From NCBI RefSeq assembly GCF_018156225.1, contig NZ_JAGTAR010000004.1, forward strand, positions 1 to 64,000: a stretch of 64,000 nucleotides of DNA, read 5' to 3'. How positions within the stretch are numbered: position 1 is the stretch's first letter; the number at the start of each line of letters is the position of its first letter. The notes beneath the pieces are model-generated. The model saw only the letters and a list, made by a program, of their open reading frames with translations. It was not told the origin of the DNA and did no database searches. Position numbers and translations under genes: made by a program. This document shows positions 26,529 to 35,534 of this stretch, in pieces. This DNA comes from Carboxylicivirga sediminis. GTDB lineage: Bacteria > Bacteroidota > Bacteroidia > Bacteroidales > Marinilabiliaceae.

Positions 26529-27836
26529 TTAAATGTTTGGATTCACATAGCGAAAGTGTGAACCAAAGCGATCGAATGCAGCTTTATCAAGCATCTCCTG
26601 GTGGTCAGGGTGAGCTACGGAGATAATCAGCTTAGCACGCTCCTGCATTGTTTTACCATACAAGTTAACAGCACCGTGCTCAGTTACAAACCAGTGCATG
26701 TTGGCACGAGTTGTTACCACACCTGAACCTTGCAAAAGAGTAGGCGCAATTTTTGAAAGACCTTTAGCTGTTACCGATGGCATGGCAATAATTGGTAGGC
26801 CGCCTTTAGAGTAACCAGCACCACGAATAAAGTCAATCTGGCCACCAACGCCAGAGTAGTGAGTTGTACCAATTGAATCGGCACAAACCTGACCTGTGAT
26901 ATCAATAGCCAAAGCTGAGTTAATGGCTGTTACCTTATCGTTCTGACGAATCACGTTCACACTGTTGGTGTGGCGTACATCCATCATAGCCACCATTGGG
27001 TTGTCATCAATAAAATCATAAAGTTTCTGAGAACCCATTAGGAAAGAAGCTACCATTTTACCTGGGTCAATCTGCTTGCGCTTACCATTTACTACACCAG
27101 CCTCTACCAAAGGAAGAATACCATCGGCAAACATCTCAGTGTGTACGCCTAGGTCTTTGTGGTTGCCAAGCTGAGCCAATACAGCGTTTGGAATACCACC
27201 GATACCCATCTGAAGACAAGCACCATCTTCGATTAATTCAGCTACGTTTTTACCGATAGCAATATCCATATCAGTCAATTCACCCATATCGTGAGTGTAT
27301 AATGGGCTGTTGTCTTCTACAAAGTAGTCGATTTCACTCATGTGGAAGATAGCATCACCCCATGCACGTGGTACATTAGGATTAACCGCTGCAATCACAA
27401 TGTCTGCACATTCAACAGCTGCACGTGTAGCATCTACCGATGTTCCCAATGAAACAAATCCGTGCTTATCAGGTACCGAACACATAATCATGGCTACATT
27501 CACCTTTAATACGCCTTCGCGAATCAGTTTTTGAGTTTCGCTAAGGAATACAGGAATGTAGTCAGCATAACCGGCTTGAGTTTGCTTGCGCAGGTTGCCT
27601 CCAACGAAGAATTGTTCCGATACAAATACGCCTTCAAACTCAGGATCTGCAAAGTCCACTTTATCCTCGATATGGATGTGCTGGATTTTAACATCATAGA
27701 ATTCTTTGTTACGGCCACGCTCAACCATTGCCTTAATCAATTTGTGCGGTGTTACAGCCACACTACTAAGGTGTACACGGTCGCCCGTCTTAATCACTTT
27801 TACTGCCTCTTCAGCCGATATAGCTTTATAACTCAT
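26529..27836 (-). CDS. Acetyl-CoA hydrolase/transferase family (4-hydroxybutyrate CoA-transferase-like)
   Basis: A 435-residue cytoplasmic class I CoA-transferase. It has the family's two alpha/beta halves: an N-terminal A-G-D-R-V-H-like start, and G-I-G-G-I-P-N-A-V followed by V-H-T-E-M-F-A-D-G. E234 in HTEMF aligns with the catalytic glutamate that forms the CoA thioester. Such enzymes move CoA between acetate and 4-hydroxybutyrate, butyrate, propionate or succinate; the acid used here cannot be told. It stands alone with its own promoter (27878-27885) and terminator, so it is not part of the adjoining polysaccharide locus. Confidence 0.85.
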   Translation of the reverse strand: MSYKAISAEEAVKVIKTGDRVHLSSVAVTPHKLIKAMVERGRNKEFYDVKIQHIHIEDKVDFADPEFEGVFVSEQFFVGGNLRKQTQAGYADYIPVFLSETQKLIREGVLKVNVAMIMCSVPDKHGFVSLGTSVDATRAAVECADIVIAAVNPNVPRAWGDAIFHMSEIDYFVEDNSPLYTHDMGELTDMDIAIGKNVAELIEDGACLQMGIGGIPNAVLAQLGNHKDLGVHTEMFADGILPLVEAGVVNGKRKQIDPGKMVASFLMGSQKLYDFIDDNPMVAMMDVRHTNSVNVIRQNDKVTAINSALAIDITGQVCADSIGTTHYSGVGGQIDFIRGAGYSKGGLPIIAMPSVTAKGLSKIAPTLLQGSGVVTTRANMHWFVTEHGAVNLYGKTMQERAKLIISVAHPDHQEMLDKAAFDRFGSHFRYVNPNI

Positions 27837-28146
27837 GACTTTATTATTTATAGATATTTTTCTTTATTCAGTGGCTGCAAATTTAGAAAATTATGGATGG
27901 ATGCAAGCGTTTATTAATAATTATTAAGGAGAATCCTCATATTTAAAACAAATCTGAAATAATACACTTTTTAACGATTGGAACTGAAAGTAAACCCCCC
28001 ATGCATGCTTACCGTATTTTTTTACTTATTGATAAGGTTTTCATGGTGTTAATAATTTTTAACCATTGCATGTACTTGCCCCGACCAGCTGGGTGTAATT
28101 GAAATTTTATGTAACTTGTATTGGATACTCTTCAGAAGGTTTGGCT
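27837..28146. other. 310-base divergent intergenic region
   Basis: It separates the CoA-transferase gene from the DUF6146-like gene. Apart from the promoter element at 27878-27885 I see only A+T-rich sequence and a C run near 27995. No RNA gene, repeat or clear plus-strand promoter is recognisable. Confidence 0.5.
27878..27885 (-). promoter_or_regulatory. -7 element of the CoA-transferase promoter
   Basis: TAAATTTG on the minus strand fits TAnnTTTG, about 42 bases before the ATG. A weak -33 match (CTTG at 27907-27904) lies 18 bases upstream. Confidence 0.55.
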
Positions 28147-28563
28147 ATGAAAACTCTTGTATTTTTTTCGATGTTGGTGGTCGTGTGTATAATTGGCTGT
28201 AAAACCACCAAACCAGTTTCAACAGATGAGCTTCCTGCACAGGAAATAAGTGTTGAAAGTAGTGATTCAACCGAATATGAGTTGATTGTATTTGACCCGC
28301 GTTTCGAAACTTTTTTGGCTACGCAGCCCTATCCAAAAGAATTTTATTCAGATAATTATTATCAGCAATGGAATTACCGCTATTGCATAGAGTGGAATAT
28401 TCGACATACCAATCCAATGCGATATGGCGACTTTTATGAAACGTCCATTCCATATGAGCTATCAGTGAATTATGGACTGGATTTCAACTTCAGGCTTTAC
28501 CAGTATTTTCAGTTTATAGAGCAGGAATATGGTATTGTACTTATTCGCCGCAGGGGGCGCTAG
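28147..28563 (+). CDS. DUF6146-like small lipoprotein
   Basis: A 138-residue protein with a lipoprotein signal (C-I-I-G-C); the ATG at 28147 is chosen over an in-frame codon 48 bases upstream because the signal begins there. The body has D-P-R-F-E-T-F-L, Y-Y-Q-Q-W-N-Y-R-Y and E-W-N-I-R-H, followed by Y-G-L-D-F-N-F-R-L-Y-Q-Y-F. I recognise this pattern as the DUF6146 family of Bacteroidota, which has no known function. It is probably anchored to a membrane facing the periplasm. Its stop codon overlaps the stop of the convergent transporter gene. Confidence 0.65.
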   Translation: MKTLVFFSMLVVVCIIGCKTTKPVSTDELPAQEISVESSDSTEYELIVFDPRFETFLATQPYPKEFYSDNYYQQWNYRYCIEWNIRHTNPMRYGDFYETSIPYELSVNYGLDFNFRLYQYFQFIEQEYGIVLIRRRGR

Positions 28564-29459
28564 TGTTTCTTTTTTGCAGAGAGACCTATCGCCAGTATGG
28601 TGCCCACAATTACAAGTAGAGCCCCGGCATAGGCCAGGGGCGATACTTTATCGATGTTAAACCACCTGATATCGAACCATACCATGAGCTCTAACACAAT
28701 AAAAGTAATAACCGGGTTCATAATTATCACAATGCTAATTTTATTGGCTTCGGTGTATTTAAAAGCAGCCGATAGGGTGCCATAGGCTACAACGGTATTT
28801 AATCCAAGGGCAATTAATAATAGCCAAACCCACCATTCATAAGACTGTACGAATAAATTAAAATCTACCCATGGCAGAAAAAGCAGGACTGGCAGGCCAA
28901 ATATGATGAGGTTAATTTGTTGTGGATGATGCTTTTGTACTAATTTTTTATTGAAAAAAGCGTAGCCAGCCCAGCTGCTAGCAGCCCCAAGTATCCACAA
29001 TACGCCTTTGTTGAGTGCTTCTTTCTGGCTTATCATCTCATTAAGTTGGTGGTAATAGAAGAGACCAAAGCCAACAGTGGCAATACCAAAGCCAATAGCA
29101 CGCGTCAGGTTAATCTTTTCCTTGAATACAGTAAATCCGATAATGCCAAGCATCACAGGGCCTGTTTGTATTATAATTTGGGTGACGGCCGGGCCGGCAT
29201 AATTAATGCCCTGCATATAGCCTATGTAATTACCTGCTAATAAAACAGCTCCGGCTATCATCATTAATGGAGGTCGCTTATAAACCTTTAGCATTTCGGG
29301 CTTTTTGAAGGTGTAGTATGCGATTAACACCATGGTAGCCACAAAAAAGCGTGACCATACAATTGTGTAGGAGTCAAAGTAGTTAAGCGCAACCTTCAAT
29401 GCGATTGCTAAAATGCCCCAGAGTAATGCAGTGGTGGCAGCCAGTAGTATCCCCTTCAT
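28560..29459 (-). CDS. EamA-family (DMT superfamily) transporter
   Basis: A 299-residue inner-membrane protein with ten predicted hydrophobic helices in two EamA repeats (about residues 1-140 and 150-290). Recognisable pieces are W-G-I-L-A-I-A-L-K-V near the start and N-P-V-I-T-F-I-V-L-E-L in the second repeat. The family exports amino acids, metabolites or other small molecules; the substrate is unknown. The gene has an upstream promoter element at 29621-29614 and a long leader that contains an inverted repeat, described separately. The last four bases overlap the convergent lipoprotein gene. Confidence 0.88.
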   Translation of the reverse strand: MKGILLAATTALLWGILAIALKVALNYFDSYTIVWSRFFVATMVLIAYYTFKKPEMLKVYKRPPLMMIAGAVLLAGNYIGYMQGINYAGPAVTQIIIQTGPVMLGIIGFTVFKEKINLTRAIGFGIATVGFGLFYYHQLNEMISQKEALNKGVLWILGAASSWAGYAFFNKKLVQKHHPQQINLIIFGLPVLLFLPWVDFNLFVQSYEWWVWLLLIALGLNTVVAYGTLSAAFKYTEANKISIVIIMNPVITFIVLELMVWFDIRWFNIDKVSPLAYAGALLVIVGTILAIGLSAKKKH

Positions 29460-29550
29460 TGGGTGCTGATTAATTAATTACAACTTAATTTCTTTAATGT
29501 ATCGGTGCGAGCGAAATTGAAATCCAGATGGACTTCATATTTCATCATCC

Positions 29551-29595
29551 ATGAACCAAGTTTCACATAAACATCAACTAAGCAACTTGGTTCAT
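29551..29595 (-). repeat. 12-bp perfect inverted repeat in the EamA leader
   Basis: ATGAACCAAGTT (29551-29562) and AACTTGGTTCAT (29584-29595) are exact complements separated by 21 bases. In the minus-strand transcript the hairpin would form right after the predicted start, about 90 bases before the coding region. A second weaker stem (TGAAAT with ATTTCA) lies closer to the gene. Confidence 0.6.
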
Positions 29596-29613
29596 TGAAG
29601 TTTTAACTTTGAG

Positions 29614-29621
29614 CAAATGTA
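29614..29621 (-). promoter_or_regulatory. -7 element of the EamA transporter promoter
   Basis: TACATTTG on the minus strand matches TAnnTTTG. It places transcription start near 29608 and gives a leader of about 150 bases. No good -33 TTTG is visible. Confidence 0.5.
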
Positions 29622-29725
29622 AACAGAAAGCCTATATGCGAATGCTGATATTTAGCAGCAGACCTAAAAATGAATTAATCCGTTAATTTATAGGTATCGC
29701 CCGGCAGAATTCTTTTAAAATGAAT

Positions 29726-29733
29726 TATATTTG
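29726..29733 (+). promoter_or_regulatory. -7 element for the lipoprotein gene at 29859
   Basis: TATATTTG matches TAnnTTTG, about 125 bases before the start codon. No clear -33 element accompanies it. Confidence 0.4.
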
Positions 29734-29858
29734 TTTCATTAATTAAGTGGCTACTTAATCGTTATGAAATAATAGGCTGTATGTCAGTTAATTAATTGCG
29801 GTTATCCCGCCTGGTTCTTAATTGATAACGAGATAATAGAAAACCAAAATTTAAACAC

Positions 29859-30671
29859 ATGAAAAGCATTATTCGAATAGCATCTTTTGTTGTTGCCGCT
29901 ACGATGTTGTTAACTGCCTGTAACAGTAAGAAAGCTAAAAAAGACAAAGCCCCAGAGATAAAGAAGGAAAGTGTTGAGAAAGAGGTAAGAGAGTTTGTTT
30001 ATCCATTGCCAACATCTTTCGAAGTAACTGAAATGCTTAACCGCATTGAAGCTGCATATATTTTGTCATTGTCAAATCCAGTGGCTAATGTTGATAAGTA
30101 TCTGACTGAAAAAGCACAGGCAATTAACCTGGGTATATACAGTGCTGATTTGAGTTATGCCAGTACCTATCGTCAGCAGCAGGAAACGCTTGATTTTATG
30201 AATGCTTCTAAAACATTGGTAGATAAACTTGATATCACACCTGCATTAAACAAAGAGTTGCTTGAAGCCATTGAGAATAATCTGGATAACAAAGATGAGT
30301 TGGTTAATGTGATCACTAACTCATTCTACAATACCTATGAGTATCTGAATAAAAATGACCGTGGTTCAGTATCATTATTGGTGATAGCCGGTAGCTGGGT
30401 GGAAGCTTTGTATATTGCCTGCCACATCTCTGAAGAAACATTTAGCAACAAGGAGATGGTGGCTATTATTATGAAGCAGAAAGATCCATTGAACAAGTTA
30501 ATGTCAATGCTTGAAGTGCATGCTGCCGATGAGAATATTAAGTCAACTATGGATGATTTAAAGATTTTACACGAAATATTTAATAGTGTAGATGAAGGAA
30601 GTATCACCATGGAGCAGTTAGACGCCATTGAAAAGAATGTAGCTGTGCTTCGCGAGAAGTATGTGTCGTAA
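29859..30671 (+). CDS. Lipoprotein of unknown function
   Basis: A 270-residue protein with a lipoprotein signal (L-L-T-A-C), a lysine-rich stretch after the cysteine, and then an almost entirely helical body. Recurrent hydrophobic/charged helices (for example L-L-E-A-I-E-N-N-L and V-A-V-L-R-E-K-Y) suggest a helical bundle. No enzymatic motif is seen. It is a likely periplasm-facing membrane-anchored protein. It precedes the large ABC transporter gene by 108 bases, with a terminator in between, so a link to that transporter is only possible. I do not recognise the family. Confidence 0.65.
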   Translation: MKSIIRIASFVVAATMLLTACNSKKAKKDKAPEIKKESVEKEVREFVYPLPTSFEVTEMLNRIEAAYILSLSNPVANVDKYLTEKAQAINLGIYSADLSYASTYRQQQETLDFMNASKTLVDKLDITPALNKELLEAIENNLDNKDELVNVITNSFYNTYEYLNKNDRGSVSLLVIAGSWVEALYIACHISEETFSNKEMVAIIMKQKDPLNKLMSMLEVHAADENIKSTMDDLKILHEIFNSVDEGSITMEQLDAIEKNVAVLREKYVS

Positions 30672-30694
30672 GTGATAGAGCTTAATGATATTTT

Positions 30695-30725
30695 GGGGGG
30701 AGCCAATATCGGCTTCCCCTTTTTT
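30695..30725 (+). terminator. Terminator after the unknown lipoprotein gene
   Basis: GGGGAGCC pairs with GGCTTCCCC (one bulge) across AATATC and is followed by six T residues. Confidence 0.75.
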
Positions 30726-30779
30726 GTGAGGTGCTGATAAAAATTTGCTATCTTTCAAACCAACCCATAATAGTCAAAA

Positions 30780-33700
30780 ATGAGTGAACTTTTTCTGGAT
30801 GCTTTAATGCAGATTTTTGCACTTCTGACTGACCAGCGCGAGGAACAAAAAACGGGCGATGGTTTTATTGAAGTGAAAAATTTCTTGCTGCGAAATCTGA
30901 ATAATGAATACGCAGAGCAGGCATTAGAGCGTTACGAATTCTATATAAACGAATATCACAAAGATTCATATAGCAAGGATCAGAAGGTAAGAGATAAGCA
31001 GGCGTCAACCAATATGGACCGGCTTGCCAAGATCTGTGAAGAACTTAACCAGGAGCTGGAGCAATCAGAAAAATACATGCTGATTACCAACATGCTGAAT
31101 TTTATTATGCGTGATGGACGGGTATCTGAGGAAGAACGTTTCTTTACCGACGCTTTAGCAAAGCACCTGAAGCTGGATGAAAGAGACTACACTAATCTTC
31201 GGAAGTTTATACTCTATTATCCTTTGGAAGTTGATGATAAAGACAGGTTACTGCTGATAAGTGGTCAAAAGGAGAAGCCGGATGAAAACATCAAGCACAT
31301 CTATAATCCCAAGCAGCAGATATTTGTTTGGGTGCTGCATGTGCAGGAGACCAATCTGCTGTTCTTCCGCTATTCAGGTAACCGGAACTTATACCTCAAT
31401 GGACATATCATTGAGCAAAACAAGGGAGTGGCTTTCAGGCCCGGGGCAGTGATAAAAACATCACGTATGGCTCCTGTTTATTATGGCCGGGTGGCAGAGC
31501 ATTTTATTGCAAGGCCGGGCAGAGCCCGTATCCTTTACCGGGCCTTGGATGTATCCTACAAATTCAACAATAACCAGGTTGGTATTCATCCATTTAGCTT
31601 TTCCGGCCGTTCAGGGCAGTTGGTGGCAGTGATGGGAGGCAGTGGAACAGGTAAATCCACCTTATTGAATGTATTAAACGGCAACCTCAAATACCATAGT
31701 GGTCGTATCCATATTAACGGTTTTGATCTGCATAAAGACGCTGAAGCGCTGGCTGGCGTAATCGGTTATGTACCCCAGGACGACTTGCTGAAGGAAGAGT
31801 TAACGGTGTTTGAAAACCTTTACTTTAACGCGCGTCTTTGTTTTAGCCACTTCAATAAGGATGAGATTACGGAGTTGGTAGAGAAGGCTTTACATGATTT
31901 TGATTTGGTGGAGGCGAGGGATTTAGTTGTTGGATCGCCCTTGAATAAGATACTGAGTGGTGGTCAGCGAAAGCGCCTGAACATCGCCCTTGAGCTCATC
32001 CGTGAACCATCTGTATTGTTTGTTGATGAGCCTACTTCGGGCTTGTCATCTATGGATTCGGAAAAGGTGATGTTGTTGCTTAAGCGGCAAACGCTGAAAG
32101 GCAAACTGGTTTTTATTAATATTCATCAGCCAAGCAGCGATTTATATAAGTTGATTGATAAGCTGTTGATTATTGATAAAGGAGGACGGATTATCTACAA
32201 TGGCAACCCTATGGATGCCATTACCTATTTCAAGAAAAAGGCCTCCTATGTAAATCCGGAGGAAAAGGAATGCTATGCCTGCGGTAATGTGCAAACAGAA
32301 CAACCACTGCGTATTATAGAAGCGCGTATGGTTAATCCCTACGGCAAATTTATTCGTCAGCGAAAGGTATCCCCCCAGGAATGGTATAAGTACTATGTCG
32401 AAAATTTTGAGGATAAATTTGAATGGAAAGAGCCACAGCATAATGCCAAGCGAGAGAAACTGCCGGCCAATCTGTATAATATACCGGGTCGTATACAGCA
32501 GTTTGTTATCTATTTTCTAAGGGATACGCTGTCGAAGATTAAGGATAATCAGTACATGATGATTAACATGATGCAGGCACCTATTCTGGCACTCATCCTT
32601 GGGTATTTTACTAAGTTTATCAGTGGTGACGGGGCAGATGATTCGGCATATGTATTCGCTAATAATGTGAATATACCGGCTTATTTGTTTATGTGTGTGG
32701 TGGTGGCTCTGTTTTTAGGTCTGATAGTTAGTGCTGAAGAAATATTTAAAGATCGGCGCCTGTTGCAACGTGAATCATTTCTGAATTTAAGCCGCTTTAG
32801 TTACCTGAATAGTAAAATAGTTGTGCTGTTTGCGATATCTGCCGTTCAAACTCTTAGCTTCGTATTAATAGGCAACTATATTCTCGAAATTAAAGGATTG
32901 ACATTAAGCTATTGGTTGATATTATTCAGCACGGCCTGTTATGCCAATATGCTTGGACTTAACATTAGTAGCGGGCTTAACTCTGTAGTGGCTATTTATG
33001 TACTAATTCCTTTAATATTGGTGCCACAGCTTCTGTTTAGTGGTGTGATTGTCAACTTTGATAAGTTGCATAAAACCATATCTTCGGAGCAATACGTGCC
33101 GCGTATTGGCGATTTAATGACTTCTCGCTGGTCCTATGAAGCGTTGGCGGTTAATCAGTTTAAAAACAACGCATACGAAAAGTACTTCTTTGATTTAGAT
33201 CAGCAGATAAGCTCCGCATCATACAATAGTAATCTGTTGATTCCTAAGTTGAACGATCTGAATGAAACATGCCGTTATCATTTCGAAAGACAGGAGCAAG
33301 ATGAATTGCAGCATGCATCGCAGTTGCTGGTTGCAGAACTTCTTAAGTTAACAGGGCGCAAAATTTCGCATTACCCATTTTTGGCCTATAATTTAAGTGG
33401 CAGATTTGAGTATGGTACTGAAGCATATGAGAAGATAGCGGAACTGCTACAGCAGGAGAGTGAGAATAACAAAAACTTATATGTTCAAGGCAAAAATAAA
33501 CGGGACCAATTGTACGAGGAGCTCATTGGTAAATATGGTTCGAAAGAAGCTTTTCTGGAGTTTAAAGATACCTACCAAAATGACGCTTTGGAAGAAGTGG
33601 TACTGAATAAGCGGGAATTGAAACAGATGGTGGTTACCGGCCATGGCATTATTCAAAAGAAGCATCCCATCTTCAATAAGCCAGTATCAAATTTTGGACG

Positions 33701-33899
33701 TTCTCATCTATATGCGGCCGATAAGCGGGTGCTGGATGTTTATATCTCAACACCGCTCTTTAACATGATTATTGTCTGGATGGGGGTTGTCTTCTTCTAT
33801 ATTACCCTTTACTTCGATATTCTGCGAAAAGTCATTCGCTACTTCGAAACATTTAAGCTGCGACGACTCAATCAGCGATTACAAAAAATTAGAACTTAG
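30780..33899 (+). CDS. ABCG-type ABC transporter with N-terminal TerB-like and FHA-like domains
   Basis: A 1039-residue protein combining several parts. Residues 1-160 are helical and contain M-R-D-G-R-V-S-E-E-E-R, a TerB-like pattern. Residues about 175-250 form a small beta domain with an FHA-like arrangement (N-R-N-L-Y-L-N-G). The ATPase follows: Walker A GGSGTGKST at 286-294, LSGGQ at 392-396 and Walker B V-L-F-V-D-E at 412-417. Membrane helices lie at about 605-770, then a long soluble stretch and one last helix near residue 1000. The order ATPase-then-membrane and the single half-transporter layout fit the ABCG/ABC-2 type. It could export lipid or another hydrophobic substrate; this is unknown. 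It ends at a bidirectional terminator. Confidence 0.85.
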   Translation: MSELFLDALMQIFALLTDQREEQKTGDGFIEVKNFLLRNLNNEYAEQALERYEFYINEYHKDSYSKDQKVRDKQASTNMDRLAKICEELNQELEQSEKYMLITNMLNFIMRDGRVSEEERFFTDALAKHLKLDERDYTNLRKFILYYPLEVDDKDRLLLISGQKEKPDENIKHIYNPKQQIFVWVLHVQETNLLFFRYSGNRNLYLNGHIIEQNKGVAFRPGAVIKTSRMAPVYYGRVAEHFIARPGRARILYRALDVSYKFNNNQVGIHPFSFSGRSGQLVAVMGGSGTGKSTLLNVLNGNLKYHSGRIHINGFDLHKDAEALAGVIGYVPQDDLLKEELTVFENLYFNARLCFSHFNKDEITELVEKALHDFDLVEARDLVVGSPLNKILSGGQRKRLNIALELIREPSVLFVDEPTSGLSSMDSEKVMLLLKRQTLKGKLVFINIHQPSSDLYKLIDKLLIIDKGGRIIYNGNPMDAITYFKKKASYVNPEEKECYACGNVQTEQPLRIIEARMVNPYGKFIRQRKVSPQEWYKYYVENFEDKFEWKEPQHNAKREKLPANLYNIPGRIQQFVIYFLRDTLSKIKDNQYMMINMMQAPILALILGYFTKFISGDGADDSAYVFANNVNIPAYLFMCVVVALFLGLIVSAEEIFKDRRLLQRESFLNLSRFSYLNSKIVVLFAISAVQTLSFVLIGNYILEIKGLTLSYWLILFSTACYANMLGLNISSGLNSVVAIYVLIPLILVPQLLFSGVIVNFDKLHKTISSEQYVPRIGDLMTSRWSYEALAVNQFKNNAYEKYFFDLDQQISSASYNSNLLIPKLNDLNETCRYHFERQEQDELQHASQLLVAELLKLTGRKISHYPFLAYNLSGRFEYGTEAYEKIAELLQQESENNKNLYVQGKNKRDQLYEELIGKYGSKEAFLEFKDTYQNDALEEVVLNKRELKQMVVTGHGIIQKKHPIFNKPVSNFGRSHLYAADKRVLDVYISTPLFNMIIVWMGVVFFYITLYFDILRKVIRYFETFKLRRLNQRLQKIRT

Positions 33900-33904
33900 G
33901 TTAA

Positions 33905-33941
33905 TAAAAATGGCTGCTCATTAATGGGCAGCCATTTTTAT
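33905..33941. terminator. Bidirectional terminator
   Basis: AAAATGGCTGC pairs with GCAGCCATTTT, with A- and T-rich flanks on both sides. It can end both the ABC transporter transcript and the convergent DUF362/polyferredoxin transcript. Confidence 0.8.
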
Positions 33942-33961
33942 TTTATGTTGTATTTTCTTGC

Positions 33962-35512
33962 TTAAAATGGGAAGTCTTCTTCAACAGGGGCTGTTGTTTG
34001 TTCTTCCTCTTTGGGTTTTTCTGCCGCCTGATGAATAGCATTACCATTGACAAAAATTGCTTTGTAAGGTGCATCAATGGGGCAAGGGTGTTCGCAGGCG
34101 CCACAACCAATGCAAATATCCTGGTTCACCTCAGGTATAAGCAGTTTGCCTTCGTATGGCACCATATTAACGGCTTTTGTGGGGCAATGCTCGGAGCAGG
34201 CACCACAGTCGGTACCATCGGTATATACCACACAATTTTCCTTAACAAACACTGCTTTACCTAGTTGTGTCAGTTGTTTTTCTTCAATGGTGATTGGTAA
34301 TATGGCACCAGTGGGGCATATCTGGCCGCAACCCCGGCAGTCGAAATTGCAAAAACCCGAAAGGTAATCCATGTGGGGTTGCATAAAACCTATTAAGCCA
34401 TATTGTTTGACGGCTGGTTGAAGCACCTGTGTCGGGCAAGCGGCTACACATAAGCCACAGCCTGTGCAAATGTCGTTAAAACGTTTAATACTAATAGAAC
34501 CCGGAGGTGATACAGGATGGTCTTTCTCATTTACCAATAGCTTTGACGTGTCTTTCTTTGTTTTGACATCAGCCAATACTGTTTGTCCAAGGAGCAGGCC
34601 AATGCCAGTAGCAATCACAGTGCGCCTTTCATTATTGGTTATATCTGCAGATAACTGCTTTTTAGCTGTTAAAACCAATGCACTATCTTCACATGCTGTC
34701 AAACAGTTGAAGCAATCCACACATCGCGAATGGTCAATACTAAACGTCTTGATGTCGATACATTCGCTTTTGCAGGCGCCAATACACTTTCCACATTTCG
34801 TGCAGTTATCTGCTTTGAATTGTATCTTCAGAAATGAAATTTTGGATAATAGGCCAAGAAAGGTACCTACCGGACAGATGGAATTGCAGAACAAACGGCC
34901 ACGCTTGTATGACATGTAAGTGATGGTTGCCAGTAATGCCAATGAGAAACTAAAGATAAACCAGGGTGCCATGACCAATTTAACAGGACTTAATGTGTAC
35001 ACCTCTACTTTGTGTAATAATAAGGATAAGCCATTGTTGACCAGCACTACCACAGGCCTGATAAGGTAGGTCATTATTCGTCCGAAATTACTGTAGGGAT
35101 CGAGCAGTGTAACTATCGTTGAAAAGGATAATATTAAACCAATAATGGTAATACCAAGGAGCGAGTACCTCAATATGGGGTAACTCTTTTTTTTCTTGTA
35201 GAAAAACTTTTTAGTAGAGCGCTTCCTGGCTATCCACGCAAATGCATCCTGCAATATGCCTAAGGGACAGATGCTGCTGCAATAAATGCGTCCCATAAAA
35301 GCGGTTAGTGCAATAATGATTAAAAAGCCAATAGTTCCTATAGCAAAGGTGCTCAGAAACTTCATTACTGATGGGATAAACTGGAGATACAATATTTCCT
35401 GAACTGTTTCATTGGCATATTTTTCATAAATATCGAGAAACAGAGAAATAGAGAGAATAAAAAACAAGAGTGATACTATCACCCTTGCTTTCTTAAGTTT
35501 GCTATAATTCAT
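33962..35512 (-). CDS. Membrane polyferredoxin (NapH/NosR-like 4Fe-4S protein)
   Basis: A 516-residue protein. The N-terminal 210 residues contain about five membrane helices and two C-x-x-x-C-P motifs (C-S-S-I-C-P-L-G and C-N-S-I-C-P-V-G), the NapH/NosR/CcoG-type membrane module. After that come repeated 4Fe-4S ferredoxin motifs (C-T-K-C-G-K-C, C-V-D-C-F-N-C, C-T-G-C-G-L-C, C-R-G-C-G-Q-I-C-P, C-G-A-C-S-E-H-C-P, C-I-G-C-G-A-C), giving several clusters. It should carry electrons across or along the membrane. It follows the Tat-exported DUF362 protein gene by 22 bases, so the two likely work together. The electron donor and acceptor are unknown. Confidence 0.85.
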   Translation of the reverse strand: MNYSKLKKARVIVSLLFFILSISLFLDIYEKYANETVQEILYLQFIPSVMKFLSTFAIGTIGFLIIIALTAFMGRIYCSSICPLGILQDAFAWIARKRSTKKFFYKKKKSYPILRYSLLGITIIGLILSFSTIVTLLDPYSNFGRIMTYLIRPVVVLVNNGLSLLLHKVEVYTLSPVKLVMAPWFIFSFSLALLATITYMSYKRGRLFCNSICPVGTFLGLLSKISFLKIQFKADNCTKCGKCIGACKSECIDIKTFSIDHSRCVDCFNCLTACEDSALVLTAKKQLSADITNNERRTVIATGIGLLLGQTVLADVKTKKDTSKLLVNEKDHPVSPPGSISIKRFNDICTGCGLCVAACPTQVLQPAVKQYGLIGFMQPHMDYLSGFCNFDCRGCGQICPTGAILPITIEEKQLTQLGKAVFVKENCVVYTDGTDCGACSEHCPTKAVNMVPYEGKLLIPEVNQDICIGCGACEHPCPIDAPYKAIFVNGNAIHQAAEKPKEEEQTTAPVEEDFPF

Positions 35513-35534
35513 TTGCCTGAAAATTTTGAGGCAT

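Larger units (their letters stand above)
29460..29858. other. 399-base divergent intergenic region
   Basis: It holds the EamA leader with its inverted repeat, the minus-strand promoter at 29614-29621 and a plus-strand TATATTTG at 29726-29733 that could start the lipoprotein gene at 29859. No coding region or RNA gene is recognised in the remainder. Confidence 0.5.
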
